DNA from: a bacterium
Lineage (GTDB): Bacteria > Pseudomonadota > Alphaproteobacteria > Rhizobiales > Xanthobacteraceae
Assembly (NCBI GenBank): GCA_029946075.1
Contig: JAQSDT010000055.1
Span: 1-8,190, forward strand
Direction of reading: 5' to 3'
DNA: 8,190 bases
Part shown: in pieces, positions 6,777 through 8,190 of the stretch
Position numbering within the stretch: position 1 is the stretch's first letter
Layout: each line of letters starts with the position of its first letter
The notes under the pieces: model-generated
Database searches by the model: none
What the model saw: only the letters and a program-made list of their open reading frames with translations
Told to the model about the DNA's origin: nothing
Translations under genes and position numbers: made by a program

Positions 6777-8190
6777 TCCTCGATCCCCAGGCCGCCGGCG
6801 GCCGACCATTCCTTGATCCGGGCGAGGTCGTCATATTTGCCGTAGCGGTTCGTCCACATCGACAGGTTCAGCGAGGTATAGGCGGTGTTCGGGTCTTCGA
6901 ACTCCCGGATCAGCGCCTCGAGTTGCTCGCGTGCATATTGCGCCGCCTCGTCAGGGGGCTGCGGTGTGTCGCTGTTCTTGAGTTTCAGTTCCAGCATCCG
7001 GTGTTCGCCGGGCGGATTGTTGCCGCTCAGCCTGACATAGGCGAGTTCGCCGACCGACGCGCCGGCGTCGATACCTTCAAAGCCGCCTTCGCGCAGGATC
7101 GCGGCTTCCAGCGTCAATTGCGGCGACAGGCCCATGCGGACCTGCTTGCCGGTCGGCGGCTGGCCGGTCTTGTAGTCGAGGATCGCAAAACGCCCGTCGT
7201 CGCGCTGCTCGATGCGGTCGGCGCGTGCGGTGAGCGTGAAGCTGCGCTCGTTGTCGAGATGAATAGAAATCTTGCCATCGGTCTCGGCGACGATCCGGGC
7301 GATGCTGCCGCGCCGCGCCGTCTCCCAATCCGCAAACCACGCGGCGATACGCTGGAAGCGCGGCCACCACAGCGCGCGTGCTTCCGGCCGTTCCATCAGC
7401 GGCGCGAAGAATTTTTCGCCGATCGCGCGCAGCACCAATACCGGCTGGTCGGGCAGGGTGGTCGCGTATTGCTGCGTAAATTCGCCGAGTGCATCATGGA
7501 TCGCCGAGCCGCGGTCGGCCGCCGACAGCGGCATGTCGACGGGATCGAGCGGGTCGAGCCGCAGGATATACCGCGCATAGATCGTATAGGGATCGCGCAG
7601 CCAGTCCTCGATCGACGTGACCGACAGGCGCTGCGGGCGTACCTCGCGCGGCGGTTTCGGCGCAGGCTGCTTGATCGGGACGACCTCGTCGGGTCGGTCG
7701 AGTTCGTCGGCGAAGCGAACGTAGTCCTTGCCGGCCTGCCGCGCCGCCTCCCAATGGGCCTCGCCGGCGACGGCTTCCAGCCGGTGCAGGAAGCGCGAGG
7801 CGACGGCGGGCGCGCCGCCGACTTTTGCCGCATGGGTCAGGATCACGTCCGGCGTGCCCAGCAATTGCGCGAAGTCGTGCGCGGAGAGGCCGATGCGCCG
7901 CTCCGGCAGATCGAGGCCGAGTTCGTGCCGCATCGGCCGGCTCAGCCAGGGATCGACGCGCGGGGCCGGCGGCCAGACGCCTTCGACCAACCCGCCAAGG
8001 ATGACGCGGTCGGATTCGGTGAGGCGCGCTTCGAGCTGACCGTAAATGTGCAGATGCGCGCTCGATGATTCCGGCCGGCGCACCATGCGGTCGGCGAAGG
8101 CGGTCTGGAATACTTCCGGATAGTCGCCAAGCCCTACCATCAGGCCGCTCGGCTTCTGCTCGGCGAGCAGATCGTCGAAGGCCGCCGACA
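6770..8190 (-). CDS. addB: AddB subunit, C-terminal part (5' end outside window)
   Basis: The last 472 residues of AddB are visible; the frame stays open to the right edge, so the start and the N-terminal half are missing. AddB partners AddA; its own helicase-like half is usually inactive in ATP hydrolysis and recognises regulatory DNA sequences, and its nuclease cuts the second strand. Visible parts: ESDRVILGGLVEGVWPP (about 59-75) and DPWLSRPMR, the hallmark of the alphaproteobacterial-type AddB. A RecB-type nuclease follows with RGSAIHDAL (H231), ARADRI (D324), ILDYKTG (D338, K340) and QLTLEA (Q357), all intact. No cysteine occurs in the visible part, so the three clustered C-terminal cysteines that bind an iron-sulfur cluster in Bacillus AddB are absent. 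The TGA at 6770-6772 lies in the addA start overlap. The coding part read is in one frame without breaks. Confidence 0.95.
   Translation of the reverse strand, partial: SAAFDDLLAEQKPSGLMVGLGDYPEVFQTAFADRMVRRPESSSAHLHIYGQLEARLTESDRVILGGLVEGVWPPAPRVDPWLSRPMRHELGLDLPERRIGLSAHDFAQLLGTPDVILTHAAKVGGAPAVASRFLHRLEAVAGEAHWEAARQAGKDYVRFADELDRPDEVVPIKQPAPKPPREVRPQRLSVTSIEDWLRDPYTIYARYILRLDPLDPVDMPLSAADRGSAIHDALGEFTQQYATTLPDQPVLVLRAIGEKFFAPLMERPEARALWWPRFQRIAAWFADWETARRGSIARIVAETDGKISIHLDNERSFTLTARADRIEQRDDGRFAILDYKTGQPPTGKQVRMGLSPQLTLEAAILREGGFEGIDAGASVGELAYVRLSGNNPPGEHRMLELKLKNSDTPQPPDEAAQYAREQLEALIREFEDPNTAYTSLNLSMWTNRYGKYDDLARIKEWSAAGGLGIEEW

Noticed and set aside
6777..6809. Start of addA at 6809
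   Set aside because: It adds 11 residues encoded by addB sequence; ATG 6776 fits the family N-terminus and has a ribosome-binding site.
4851..6845. 664-codon open frame on the + strand
   Set aside because: It is antisense to addA, whose motifs and length are complete; the translation is rich in Arg, Gly, His and Ala with no recognisable domain, as expected from the complement of a high-GC gene.
6923..8068. 381-codon + strand open frame opposite addB
   Set aside because: It is an antisense shadow of addB, which carries intact nuclease motifs in this region.

Overview
This GC-rich window reads as an alphaproteobacterial chromosome, most likely a Bradyrhizobium/Rhodopseudomonas-type member of the Nitrobacteraceae. 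The assignment rests on the alphaproteobacterial forms of AddA and AddB, the folC / trxA-addA-addB neighbourhood, high-GC codon use, and a palindromic intergenic repeat that I associate from memory with bradyrhizobial genomes. No database search was possible, so the genus is an inference.

Layout. The left edge (1-297, + strand) is the 3' end of folC (folylpolyglutamate/dihydrofolate synthase), followed by a perfect hairpin. A 236-bp stretch without a convincing gene follows. Three + strand genes come next: a LuxR-type regulator with a PAS-like middle region (580-1680), a calcineurin-like metallophosphoesterase (1764-2507) and a 48-residue exported peptide with two cysteines (2629-2775). An imperfect palindromic repeat lies between the regulator and the phosphoesterase. 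A strong bidirectional terminator (2804-2831) separates these genes from the minus-strand block, which reads right to left: addB (cut by the right edge), addA (start overlapping the addB stop by 7 nt) and trxA (thioredoxin, 67 nt after addA).

How the genes work together. AddA and AddB form the helicase-nuclease that resects double-strand breaks before RecA loading. Both nuclease domains keep their catalytic residues, and AddA keeps its helicase motifs. TrxA is the general disulfide reductase; it may be read from the addBA transcript or from a weak candidate promoter at the end of addA. FolC supplies polyglutamylated folates. The three genes between the hairpin and the convergent terminator look like an accessory group placed between two housekeeping blocks.

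I found no mobile element, CRISPR array, tRNA or rRNA, and no clear evidence of a new defence or biosynthetic system. The points most worth a second look are the palindromic repeat in the phosphoesterase leader, the small exported two-cysteine peptide, the lack of cysteine in the visible half of AddB, and a hairpin after folC whose U-run faces the minus strand, where a Shine-Dalgarno-led small reading frame is also found.
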